Shown here piece after piece: positions 23,209 to 34,596 of a DNA stretch of 64,000 nucleotides. Each line of letters starts with the position of its first letter. Position 1 is the stretch's first letter. This stretch comes from Marsupella aquatica (Eukaryota > Marchantiophyta): NCBI GenBank assembly GCA_973895155.1, contig OZ316894.1:310001-374000 (forward strand). The letters are read 5' to 3'. Position numbers and translations under genes: made by a program. The notes beneath the pieces were generated by a model. It saw nothing but the letters and a program-made list of their open reading frames with translations. It was not told where the DNA came from and did not search any database.

Positions 23209-23660
23209 GAGTTTTTGAATTTATTTGCCTTTCCAATGAGTGTGAGTATAAGAAATTTTGATCATGAGTTCATGAATTCTTTTAGCTTTCCAACATTGAG
23301 TCCGACATTGACAAATTTCATGTCAGATTTTGTCACGATACTCAAGAGATCAGGAGGTTCTCAATCTCTTTAGCTTTCTAATGTGTGACATTGAGATTAT
23401 TTGTCAAGAAATAGAGAGATCATGAGTATCTAAATTTCTCTAGCTTTCCAATGAACCTAACATTGATAGATTTTATCAAGTACTAAGGAGATGATGAGTT
23501 TTTAATTTTACTCTAGCTTTCCAATGAGTATGACATTGAGAGATTTTATCAAGACATTACTAAAGACGTCACAAGTTTCTAAATCTTGATCTTGATTTTT
23601 CCAATGAATCAAAGATTGGCATATTTTATCAAGTACTAAGGAGATTTATTATTTAGTTTT
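23209..23660. repeat. About 70-bp tandem repeat within E
   Basis: About six degenerate units of 65-75 bp share the core TAGCTTTCCAATGAGT followed by TGACATTGAGA and ATTTTATCAAG. One more unit lies at about 17160-17208, left of the Copia. The Copia therefore landed inside this array. Confidence 0.75.
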
Positions 23661-24307
23661 ACAATGTGAAGCCAAAGGGGTTTTAACTATGTACATTTCT
23701 ATCGATTGCTTTTTTCAAACTTGCAAACAATTAAAAAATACAAGCATTTTGATATAAACACTGATATATCTTTGACAAACATCAAAATGGTAACTTTGTT
23801 TTACTAAATGACATCTCTTCCTTTGTATTTTGGTTTTTTTACGTTTAATATTTACGGCATGGCGCCCCAAAAATTACGTTGCTTTTGCCACAAACAGGAA
23901 TGTGCATGTTTGTTATTGTTAAAAGTAGGATCATTCTTGTTTGTGACTGGTTGTGGTGATGTGACGCAACCTCATGGCAGAGAATTTGCAAGAGACCCCT
24001 AATGGGGGTCCGTAAATAAGGTTAAGACTTAAGTTAGGCAGATTAATGGATAATACCCTGAGTAATTAGGTAGGGGTGAGATGAGTTTGAAGAAACTACT
24101 ATCGATGTTCTCGAAGCGCGAAAGGAAGATTGGTGCTGCCAAGTTTGACCGTAGGCGCAACAGAGCAACAGCGCAATGACGTATGGGCGGAAAAGTGCAA
24201 CAGCGCAACGGAGCAAAGGCGCAACAGAGCGAAAGCGCAACGGCGGATCAAGTGGCATAGACCTCTTCGGATCGATAGTTGGTGACAATGCCTTGTTTCT
24301 TGTTACT

Positions 24308-26869
24308 ATGGCAGACGAAGGGGGAGAGATGACCACGAGAGGAGTTCCTCTACCTAAGGCCGTCCCTGTGACATACCCTACGATGAAAAGAAGCTTGCAC
24401 ATTTTGAAGGAAGCACTGGCGGTCATGCACCTGAGTAAATTGCTCACTCTGCCTTGGTCCGTAACTTCATTGAGTTTTCTGAGGGATTTCAGTGATGGGG
24501 CACGAATCGAAGTCGGTATGGTGGGAACTGCTAGGGCGAATCCATAATTCTGGACTCTGCAATTTGTTGCTGATGCTTTCGGCTGTCCCGCCGAAGGTGA
24601 CAGCCTACACTCACGACAAGGAGAGACTGCGAGGCCTTATTTTTCTGGAACTCGAAACGTTTGCCATGGATGGAAAATGGACCAGTGCACCGATTATACT
24701 CTCAAAATCATTTTAGAGTTTTTGATTCCAATTCTCCATCCCATCCGGCCACATATGATACCTGTGTCACTTGCCAATACTATTGTGGCAAGTTGGAAGG
24801 GAGTTGCTCAGATAAATTGGGCCTTGTTGCTAAGATAGGTTATTTTATCTCAAGTAAAGAAGGTGAAAATGGACGAGTTCACTACTCTCCCTGCTTATCT
24901 TTGCCAATTGTACTTTCATGGGAATTGCTTACTTCCAGGCGAACAAGAGGAGCGGATCAGACTCCTTGATGAATTTGATCTTAGTGAACCAGGAAACGAG
25001 GATACTGAAGGAGAAGATGCTGATGAAGTTCAACCGGAGGTTCCCCCACCTATCTGTTCAGAGGTTACCCCTCTTATCCATAGAGAACCACTTGTGGAAC
25101 CCAGAAGAACCTCTTCACCAATTCCTGATAACCCACTATCCCATTTCGAAGATCTCAATCAGGATAGAAGACTTTACACCCCCCTCAATTCCAATCTCGA
25201 TGAGTATGCATCCGAACCAGAACCAGTAGGAACGTCCCCACCTTTTGTACCTGTAGTTGACATATCTATCCCTAATACTCTTCGATCACCCACAGTCCCA
25301 ACTCAAAATTTATCTGTAGACAGCTTGACCCCTTCTATGAGGTCCCGTAAGAGACCCTTCATGTTCAGCAAACCAACGGCTGATGAACTGAGAGTAGAAT
25401 CTAATCAGCAAATTATTGATAAGTTAAGCAACTTATTGATCTGTGAACCTGAGGAGATAGTTGACTCTGTTGAGAGGTTAAGAGCAGCCTCTGTAACTCT
25501 GCCTGAACCTAGTAGTCCCGACTCTCTATACTCTCCAACCCAAGGTCCGACTCAGTTCTATCCCGAAGTGATGGAGCTATTTCGACCCACCTCCAATATT
25601 AGGGTTACAAATATTGCTGAAGCTGAACCAATGGAGGAAAATGATGCATCACCCAGGTTAGAGCTCCAACAGACACTATCTGCTTCCCCAGGTCACTCTG
25701 CTGAACACTATTCTACTCTTGTTAATAAAATGACTGACATGCTGGAGTGTGACGAGAGACACTTAATTGATGTCTTGGATGATCTTCTGCATAAGACATC
25801 AGCTTTACTTACCCGAGATCATCATCGAGAATATTGTGAGGATTTAGTCCACACGCTTACACAGATTTTCGGATGCAACCTGAAGCAAGTCTATTATGCC
25901 GTCCGTTATCATACCTCAGCCTCTGGCTCTCCCATTTACTATTCTTCCCCTTCTTCTAGTCATTCACCCACCTCTCCTTACAGTCCTTCGAATCAACCAG
26001 ACCAGCTGTATCCTAGTTTTTCAGAACCTGAGATCACCCCTACAGGTGAACATCTTGCCATTTCTTATCCTGACACCCTTCCACCAGGTCAAGATAAATC
26101 CTGCTAGGTCAATTTCATCCCTACACTGCATATTGACCCTAAGACCCCTAAAGAGAATATTACACAATTTGCTGAGTTTGTTAGAGTTTCAGACCTTAGA
26201 ACTCCTCCCATTTTTGAGTTTTGGCAGTACTATCATAAGAAGAGAGTTGAATGTCTCTATATTATGAAGCTTCATCTGAAGGATGTCACCCGCCTAGAGA
26301 TAGCAGAGATGGATGAGATCTGGACAGAGGCTAAATATTTTTGCCCTATTCTTGCTGTCATAATCCTGGTTGGACACATTGTATTGGAGAATGGAGATCT
26401 GGCCCTGGCATACTTTGGGAACTTACGTGCCTATGTCTTGGAATTCATCATCAACTTTTTGAGACAAACCAACAAACGATATCAGGTCGACCATGGTGTC
26501 CTACCAGAGAAACCTTTTATTGCTCAACAATTTATCTCACCAGTTGCTGAGAGTCAGAGAATCTGGAACAACATTACTTCCCAGCAGTTGGCTGATTACA
26601 CCTTGAAGTGGCGGGAACTGTTACCTCGTGTCACCCCACTTCTATCACTTGCCAAGGACTCTGACACCTTCATCAACAAGTTTCCACACAACTACCATAC
26701 TACTTGTTGTAGTTATGATTTGGTCGGCATCTATATGCAAGCTAGCAAGGTGAACACTATGTTTCACAGGAGACTACTTCCCATTCTCAATGTTGAACGA
26801 CAAATCAGGTCTCTTCCATTTGCTCGACATGATATGCAAGTTATGGATTTCCTTCGAGAGGTGATTTGA
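24308..26869 (+). pseudogene. Unrecognised large protein of element E
   Basis: One phase of 853 codons runs from ATG 24308 to TGA 26869, broken by TAA (24545-24547), TAG (about 24833-24835) and TAG (26105-26107). All three are one C-to-T or G-to-A step from a sense codon. The N-terminal third has helical, Trp-rich sequence (LANTIVASWKGVAQINWALLL). An acidic, Pro-rich section follows. Three imperfect repeats of about 30 residues, each with a Cys at the same place, lie at 25403-25492, 25709-25801 and 25835-25924. Then comes a Ser-Pro-Tyr-rich stretch (HSPTSPYSPSN), and a C-terminal domain (ENGDLALAYFGNLRAYVLEFI ... NTMFHRRLLPILN). I recognise no family. It could be a gag-like or an element-specific mobility protein. 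The C-terminal end also survives in the short derivative at 8171-8377. Confidence 0.6.
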
Positions 26870-28377
26870 ACTGAGACATTCAGGAGTGTTCAACAACCGG
26901 ACTAGTCAGCACTACTTCAGGAGGATTGACCTACTCCATCCTTCGAGTTAGGATTAGTCAATCTCCATCATTTTTGTTAAATAGTTATCATAGTTAGAAA
27001 AGTCTCATACTTTTTCAGGAGATAGGCCTTATGTAGCAGACCATACCCTGAAAGTATCGACCAAAACCGACATGTCGTTTAGAAGTTATAGCATTTTTAG
27101 TTTTGCATTAGCGTGAGTGCGCAAAAGCACAACGGCGCTTCCGACACTTAGAAAATTTTCCGGAATAGTGTATTTTGTATCCCACAGCACTTTTCACCGA
27201 TTTTATTAAAGCACTTAGACATCTCAGAAAAGTCTAAAATTCTGCCAGCATGTAGCATGTATGTAAATCTTCCACCTAGTAAAGTTTCACCCCATTTTGA
27301 CTTTTATGTTAGAAATTAAAATTCTGATAAACTCACTATTTATTAGTTTTACCACAAAAGTGCAAAAAACACTTTTACTCCAGTTTACACTATGGATAAC
27401 TTTTGGTCAGTTTTTCATTTCAGCAACATTCTAGTGAACCTTGAGTACTCTTATAGCATATTTTCATACTTTTTACTTTAGTTTATGACCCTTAAGATGT
27501 GAAAGGGCATGTCCTTTCATTATCTCTTTTCCCTTTAGTTTCTGCTAGCCTATATGTAGTAGAGTTTTTGCCACTTTTTGTGTGAAGAAATTTCATGAGC
27601 GCTCAGTTGCAAGATTGCAACTTTGTTACCTCCATTTGTAGCAAGCACTCCATTGCATATGAGTACTTAATACAAAGGAATTCTTCCCCCTTCAAGTCTA
27701 AATGAATGAAAAGTTTGGACCCTTGAAGTAAAATTATTGTGATTGTTAAATCTTTTGAGTATGTGGAAATATATTCCTTGTTGGTGATGTTTCACATATT
27801 CCTTAGACCTTGATGCATAGTTTTTGACGTGACATTGCTTGTGCACAGGATGCAAAGATTGTTACTTACCAATTACTTATGGTTTCAAATTTGATTATGA
27901 TGGTGTCTCTTATTTGTGACACAAAGTACCGATTGGATACAGAAGTGATTGATTACTAGTCTCCACTCAGTACCTTGGAAGGAAAAATTGAGATATGTTG
28001 ACGATATTTTAGTAATCATCCTAGTACCGTAATCCTCTCCAGAAATGTTCTTGCGGATATACCACCTAAATCATATCAAATGAAGTTATGTTGAGGAGTC
28101 ACCTTGGTTGTTTCCTAACTCCCTCACCATACCTCAGGATTTTCATTGTGTTTTATTAATTGTTTCCATTTGTTAATTTTATTTTTAATGTTAAGCAGAC
28201 ATTTAAAACTATGCCTGCTGAGCAACCATAGCAAAAGGCTCACCTTTGTGTTTTTGTTACTTAAGTCATTCAAAAGTGCTAAATCATAGAAAATCATTCC
28301 TTACATGTTCTTCCATGGGAACGAATACCAAGTTTTGGATCTTAAATGTTTATTTATGTCCCTAGTGTGATACTGCA

Positions 28378-30741
28378 GTGGATCTTTTGAGACAGATGCA
28401 ACTTGGTGGAAGACTCGAAGGAGCCTGGGTCAGTTTCGATGTGATGCAACGTATCACAATCAATTGGTTTACTTTTAGTGCGCATGTCTACGACCATAAC
28501 TTCCGTGCACTTTGTACAATTTTCATATGCGAGTTGAAAGGTGAAGACACTGAGTATTTCAAAAAGTCTTGGAGAGTTATGATTGAGGTTTGCAAGGAGA
28601 ATGGATTACAGGAGGTTGTCATCCAAGGGTTTATGGCGGACAATGCACAAGCAGGATGGAATGCTGTGCGGAATGTTTTTTTTGGTGGAGACCCGGAGAG
28701 GGAGCGCTCTGATGCATTTCACTTTTATCAATCTTTCCATCGACATTCCAAGGAAGGAGTACTCGAAGAATGTCAATCGGAACATCGGAGACTTTGGGAG
28801 AAACTAAGAAACGCTCCAACATTTGTGGTAGCGTATCGCGTGTCCCGAGAGATTGTGGTTTGGTGGCAATCTGGAAACTGTCCCTGGAAAGCTCATGATG
28901 CTACAAAACTGGATATCCTGGTGGGTTGTTCGATGGCGCTAGTGGGGCAATTTTATTCGAGTGGGATGACATCCATCTCCTCTCTTGTCTTTCATTTTCA
29001 TCAACTTTATATTAGCGCCAGGCGCTGGTATGATTTGCTCGTATCTTACACGTAAAAACCAGGAATACAATACATTGAGTCCAACATGTCCATAAAGTTC
29101 CAAAATCATAATTGCAATTGTATTTCACGTCTGTTATACATACTTGTCAGTGCCAACGTCGGGCGCTAGTAATATAGTGCTAGTACTGATTATTGCATTC
29201 GGACTATGGCAGAGCAAAAGCGCAGAAGAAGGTGCCTTGATTCCCAACTGTACAGGGTCAGAATCAAGGCATGCGTCGATGAAAGCGTGGGCTACAAAGA
29301 AAAAAGTTGGTCTTTTTGAAGCATGCAAAGTTGACCAAAACCAAGCCCTATCTCAAGTTGCGGGATACAGTGCATATCAGAAAGGGTTGAACAGAGGAAA
29401 GGGACCAACTATATGGGAATTGGCGTTCCGTTCCGCCGATCAAGCAGGTTCGCCAAGGTTATTTGAAGATGCGACCAACATGCTTCTTTCCAACGCGACT
29501 GACTTCAATTTGGAAAGAAGTACTCCCCTTAACAGAGATATCGTGACCAAGTCAATGAAGAGAAAGGGACATGCAACTGGGACTGTCTCTCCACAAGACT
29601 CCCATTGGCATGACACCGTTCTCATAACCACACCAAATACTCGTGGTTTGAAAAGGAAAAACCTAAACAGAACTGACTTTGCCTCCATTCCCTCAAATTC
29701 TAATGATCTTGTGACAAGAGTGGTGAATCTCTCTGGCATGGACACATCAGATGGTGATACTGATTCACTGGACAATACCCCTCAAACAACCCGTACAACA
29801 AGATCCACAAAACCTTCGCTCAGTGCCCCAGCCTCACTTCAGAATCCACTTCCACGCACGATTGTGCTAGAGAAGGATGTCCCTCTGGGCCAGTGGCATT
29901 TGCGACGAACGTCCAAGTATGGAGCAGGTCCCAGTGTAATGGGACACTCAATGGGAGTTCTGATCGTGATGAGTGTCGAAATTGTATCAAGAAGGTTGGC
30001 TTCCATTCGTCTGACGGTGTTGTTGGAATTGTCATGAAGGGCCATTGTCTCTTCAGGGGCGAACCCATCTTTGAAATGATTTGGTTCTGCCCAAACCAAA
30101 CCTGTTATAAGAGTCGTCCGCGTCGTGGTGTTCATCAGCTTCCTCCTCTTCCTGAAATTTTGCCTATTCCGAACGGTACGAGCCTATCTCCTTCTGAAAT
30201 CACGTTCCTCAAAGAGCAAGGATTTGTCTTAGCCCGAACAACAGGATCGAGTCGATCTGCGCCATCTTCGTTTGACCTTAGGATAAATGTGAACGTGTTC
30301 CCAGAAACAATAAGGTTTTTGGAGCCAAATGTCCGGTTGGGTAGTCGGAATGGGAGGAACTCAAGACCTCGGTCTAATCTCACTGTGGGTCACACTAAGC
30401 AAATGGAGTCTGCACGACAAGAAGAGATGAGTTTGGATGGGGAATGGAATGTTCTGACTGGAAATGCTTTTGGAAAGAAATTTCGAATTTGAACCCATGA
30501 GAACCTTCGATCACCAATCACGTACTTTGTGCAAATCTGTATCTTCCCTGCTTGCTCTTGTGAGGACTTCTTCCAATGACATTCGCATGGCAAGTCGTAC
30601 ATGCCTTGTAAACATCTATACTGGGTGTACATAAATGTTTTCAAACTTGAGGTTGAGGAGTCGACTCTTTGTAGCCAACCAATTTTGACTGTGGGCGAAG
30701 TCAGGCTTGTCTTGGAGAGGCAAAACTTGAATGGCTTATAA
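28378..30741 (+). pseudogene. MULE-like transposase, 3' part (catalytic and SWIM)
   Basis: This continues the gene begun at 15155. Residues from 28378 (DLLRQMQLGGRLEGAW, then CELKGEDTEYFKKSWRVM, GFMADNAQAGWNAVR and DAFHFYQSFHRHS) match the MULE transposase core; the Asp of MADNAQAGW is a candidate metal ligand. The frame ends at 29055. After a probable intron (acceptor ATGGCAG near 29212) a second frame, 29212-29930, is Ser/Thr-rich. The first phase returns at 29893-30492 with a Cys pair (CRNCIKK, FCPNQTC). Beyond a TGA at 30490, the same phase reads CSC (30553-30561) and CKH (30607-30615), a SWIM zinc finger typical of MULE C-termini. It crosses another TGA in FFQ*HSHGK and stops at 30739-30741. 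The order finger, transposase, SWIM supports the identification. Confidence 0.65.
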
Positions 30742-32449
30742 TAGAGGCTGAAACTTTTGTATAGGTTGTTCAATATAACGAATAGTCACTATTTTGTCTT
30801 TACCCAGCGGATATTTTACTTGTTTTATTCAGAATTGTTTGGTTAGCGTCGGGCGCTGCTTCCAGAAATCTTACTTTTCTTGCTTTATTATGTACGCGTG
30901 TAGTGTAAGCATTACAACATGTTTTATTTAAAATGTGTAAGTTGATATCATTATGTTTTATCTTTAAAGCAACGTTTATTCAATTATTCTGAAAAATATA
31001 GTTATCGCTAGGAGGTGTTTTGTCATTTGTTTGTCACGGTACACGGTCCATTTAAGTGAACTCATTTTGATTGAGTTTATTTGGACACTACTCTTCACTT
31101 GTTCTATGGTGGGTCCCACCCTAAGGTTATCTTTTTAGCTTGGACGAATAGTGATATTTGAATGAATGTTTCATTGAGTATAGTCCCCATACCGTGTTCA
31201 GTTATCTTCTACAACAAAATGTTGTTGCAAGGAAGGATTGCTAGCACTCTTCATCCATCGGATGGCACAAAATAATTGTTTGTTTTAAACCTAATTCACT
31301 AAAGCAAAATTATGTGATTAGCGTAGTTTTTCATTCGGACCAAAGGGCTATGGTTGATGCAAAACTGGTAACAGGGAATGCTTACTGGTAACAGGTAAAA
31401 TTTGACTGTTAACAGCAAAATATCTCCTGGTAACAGGTTTTCTATTTTCTGTTTTCTATCATGGCTATGATACCCGCCCCCATGGAGACACCACTCCATT
31501 CATATATGCTTTTGGAGACCTGCCACCCTCGGACCAGCTTTGGTCCCTAAACATTTGGCCCCCAACCCGGATCCTATCGTGCATAATGGGTGCGCCACCA
31601 ACTGGCAACGCCCATAACTTTTTCATTAGGCATCCGCAAGCGGAGTGCCTTAGCTCGTTGTGATTGGGCCAACCCAGTGCTCATGCCTAGGCCCTCAGGT
31701 CTGATCGCCGCTCGGGGCCCCCAACCGGCCCAACCTGGATCGGGCCACAACTTGCGCCCCAAGCGTCCGTTGCCCATGGCGTCGACTCCATTGGCCTTGG
31801 GCCCAAGAGGAGCTCACACTCAAGCCCTCAAAACTCAAAGTCCATCTGGAGGTCCGGATGTCCATCCTTAAGCCCGGCCCTTTTTCCCTTGACCCGACCA
31901 GCTATGAGCTAGTTCAAGTCCTTAGTGTGTGTCCCCAACTTGGCTCCTTGCCTCGCTAGTGCCATGTCTCATTGCCCACAAGTCTCCCCATGCTAAGTCC
32001 TCCCCGGATGGCCTAGACCATAAGGGAGCTCGGCGTTGGAGTCAGCGACGCCGGAGCTAAGTGTTAAGGTAGTCGAGTTCCGCGACTCTGCCACTGCCGC
32101 AATCCGGCGGCGAGTCCAACGCTATCGTTGGAACTCATTCCGCTGTCTTAAACGTTGTTCCTCCTGTTCCCCCGATGTCTCACCCGTGACCACCCACCAA
32201 TTGTGGTATTCTTCATAAATGTTAGGACCCCATTTGTCCTCAAGCTCAATTTTGTCGTCCACGGTATCAGGATTGGGTTGGTATACCATGAGGTACACCT
32301 GAGTTGGCGCTGGTGGTTCTCCGCATCTAATTATGGGGTCCTTCCCCTTCAAGAACTTGACGCTTATTAACAAATTGTATATCCGCACGGCTACTGGCCC
32401 TGCACGGCTAAACAACTTTCACATAATCATTTCTTTACACTTCATCTCG
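30742..32449. other. Intergenic, no clear gene
   Basis: No gene can be supported. A short direct repeat CTGGTAACAG recurs three to four times at about 31364-31435. The interval 31500-31870 is GC-rich and has overlapping short frames on both strands. The minus-strand frame 32415-32122 (97 residues, acidic C-terminus) resembles nothing I know. The segment may be flank of an older retroelement. Confidence 0.4.
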
Positions 32450-33340
32450 TGTCACGGCATAAGCTTCGTTCTTGCGCGGATTTTGACTTAGACGGGCATA
32501 ATCTTCATTAGTTTTGAGGGTTCGGGCAAGGAGGGATGTGCACACTGAACCTTATTCCCGTAATCTAGCGCTAAGTGCACCTATTTCTACCTATGGAAAT
32601 ATCATGGGTATAGTTTGTGTTCCACCGCCGGAATGTACCTTAAGTCGATAGTTGGATCGACCCCAACTTAAGGGCTTCTAAGCCTTTGTAAAGTCCACCT
32701 CTGATCCGGATCCAATGATACGGGTATCCAACCCGGGCTCGCAACCACCATCCGCAACCTACACCCCGTGCACGGCTCGGATGATACATTTGGCCAGGCA
32801 TTCTCTACCCATATACGAGATTCATACATGAAACGGAACTCACTCACATACAATCTCGGTTTACACAAATGGAATGGTGGGAAAAGACTTTACTTCAGAA
32901 ACCGTCATACACATATACACGGTTGACTTGACATCTCTTGAGTAAACAGGCCCAACGGCAGAGCGGCGTACACTACAACGGAGGCCGGCTCCGCACTCGC
33001 CCATCGAGCTTAGTCGTACCCTCCCTCCTTGGTATCTTTTACTCACAAAGGCCGGGACTCCCCGCACATCCTACGGATACCCGGTTCTAAAACTAAAATC
33101 CCCCCTGCCTCTACCGAGGGATGCACTAAATACTTAGAGTTGGGGTCCGGACCGACCTCGTGCTTGAATCTAAGCTATCCCAAATTCTAAACTCTGCTAA
33201 CTGTCCGACCGTAAAATGGCGTGTCTTATTCTAAGATCCTAACTACGAAGGTTGGTTGGATAGGACAACATCGCTAACTAGTTTCAGCGCTTGTCCTTAT
33301 CGCCTGACTATCCTATTCCTAACTCTAACCTACACCTATC
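32450..33340 (-). repeat. Gypsy LTR, diverged copy
   Basis: This aligns by eye over most of its length with 55303-56190, sharing blocks such as GACTTAGACGGGCA, CTAGCGCTAAGTGC and GCTCCGCACTCGCCCA. It is much more diverged than the pair at 55303/63545, so this copy is older. The right boundary is approximate. Confidence 0.75.
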
Positions 33341-33632
33341 CGGCCGCTAATGTCTGGCACGCTTGCTAGATCCACCAGAGTTGGACTTGGAGCGGCCATC
33401 CTGTTGCCTTCTGAGCCGGTCGGCGTCTTGCTTGAGGAGCTAGACCTGGTCCAGCAGAGATTTGTTCTCTCGCTTTGTCACGTCCGTCTCTTCCGCGGCT
33501 TCCTGACACGCCTTTTCCAGTTGTTGGACGTCGCTCGTCAGCTTGTCCACCAACTGGGCCTGCTTTGAGGCTTCTCCTTGAAGCCGTGCCACTTTCGCCT
33601 TTAGGACGTCTATCTCGGTCGTGTCCCACTGG

Positions 33633-33919
33633 CTCGGGGGGTTGACTATCAAAAATCTTAGGAACTACGTGCGATCCAAAATATGTATTTTTGATATAAA
33701 TTAACTAAATTTTTAAAAAGCGTAGGAGGAAAAAGAAGGTATTATAAACTCATGTTTATAGAATATTCTCTAATATATACTTTTTATAAAATAAAATAGG
33801 TTATTAATATTGAAAATGGAGAATATTCTTGGAATATTTTCTTTATAAAATAGGTCTATTTATATTAGGCTAGGATTGCACGTGGTACCCCAAAATATAC
33901 ACTTAGTTAACCCCCCGAG
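33633..33919. mobile_element. MITE, CTCGGGGG family, copy B
   Basis: A 287-bp element with ends CTCGGGGGGTTGACTA and the inverse TTAGTTAACCCCCCGAG, flanked by an exact 8-bp duplication CCCACTGG (33625-33632 and 33920-33927). It interrupts the coiled-coil end of the Gypsy accessory protein. The interior shares ACGTGCRATCC and GAATATTC blocks with copy C in inverted orientation. Confidence 0.9.
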
Positions 33920-34596
33920 CCCACTGGGCCCGAGCGTCGGCCTCCTCCACATCCTTTTGCCAGATGACGGCTTGTCCCTTAAAACCGTCAATCTGGGTTC
34001 AGAGCCGTGCGATCTCGGCGTCCTTCCCGACTCTGGCCTACTCTGCCAAGGATGCCCGGGCCCTAGCTTTGGCCACTTGATCTTCAGTGGCTGCTACCTG
34101 AGGCCGTAGCAGTTGGAGTTCGATCTCCCGGGCTGCAACTTTGTCTTTCGGGTGGGCAGACTCAATCCGATACCACTCTATTCTCTGCGTAGCCTCGGCT
34201 TGCGCATATCCTGCTTGCACGAGTGCAACCAACTCCTGGTTGAAGAAGTAGGCCACCTTCCGTGGCATGTACTCCCCGGTATCCCGTGCAATTTGTTGAG
34301 AGAAATCTCCCAGCAACCCATTCAAAAATGTGCCCGGTGCAAAGAGTTATGGGCTTTCCAGATTATGCCCCTCCGGGTTTGGGCAAGGACAAACCTCAGC
34401 TCGCGCGAGAGTTGGAGTGGTGACGTCCAACCCTTGAAGTATGGCGGGAGAGGGGGCTGGGTTCGTTGGGGCTGGGCGGTTCTTCTGACCAGTCGTGGAG
34501 GTTGGCGGGACGTCCTCTACAACTACAGTCTCGGGCGCGGATCCGGCCTCTGCCAGCCCGACTTCAATCGCGTTGACCCAGTTGATTGCGTTGTCC

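Larger units (their letters stand above)
16428..28377 (+). mobile_element. Element E, long copy (holds Copia)
   Basis: The element starts TGTAATAGCTC, ends CTAGTGTGATACTGCA, and is flanked by an exact 5-bp duplication GTGGA (16423-16427 and 28378-28382). Without the nested Copia it is about 5.95 kb. The two ends are not long repeats of one another. The right 1.7 kb matches the two short derivatives at 6684-8502 and 38422-40457, and the left 55-60 bases match their opposite ends. The only substantial gene is a single-frame protein at 24308-26869 of unknown family. No reverse transcriptase, integrase or known transposase is recognised in it. The TG...CA ends and 5-bp duplication would suit an LTR element, but the missing left LTR argues against it. 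The class of transposon is open. Confidence 0.75.

Noticed and set aside
30390-30773. Minus-strand frame of 127 residues
   Set aside because: The plus strand here encodes the SWIM finger of the MULE transposase in a consistent phase, so the minus frame is a shadow.
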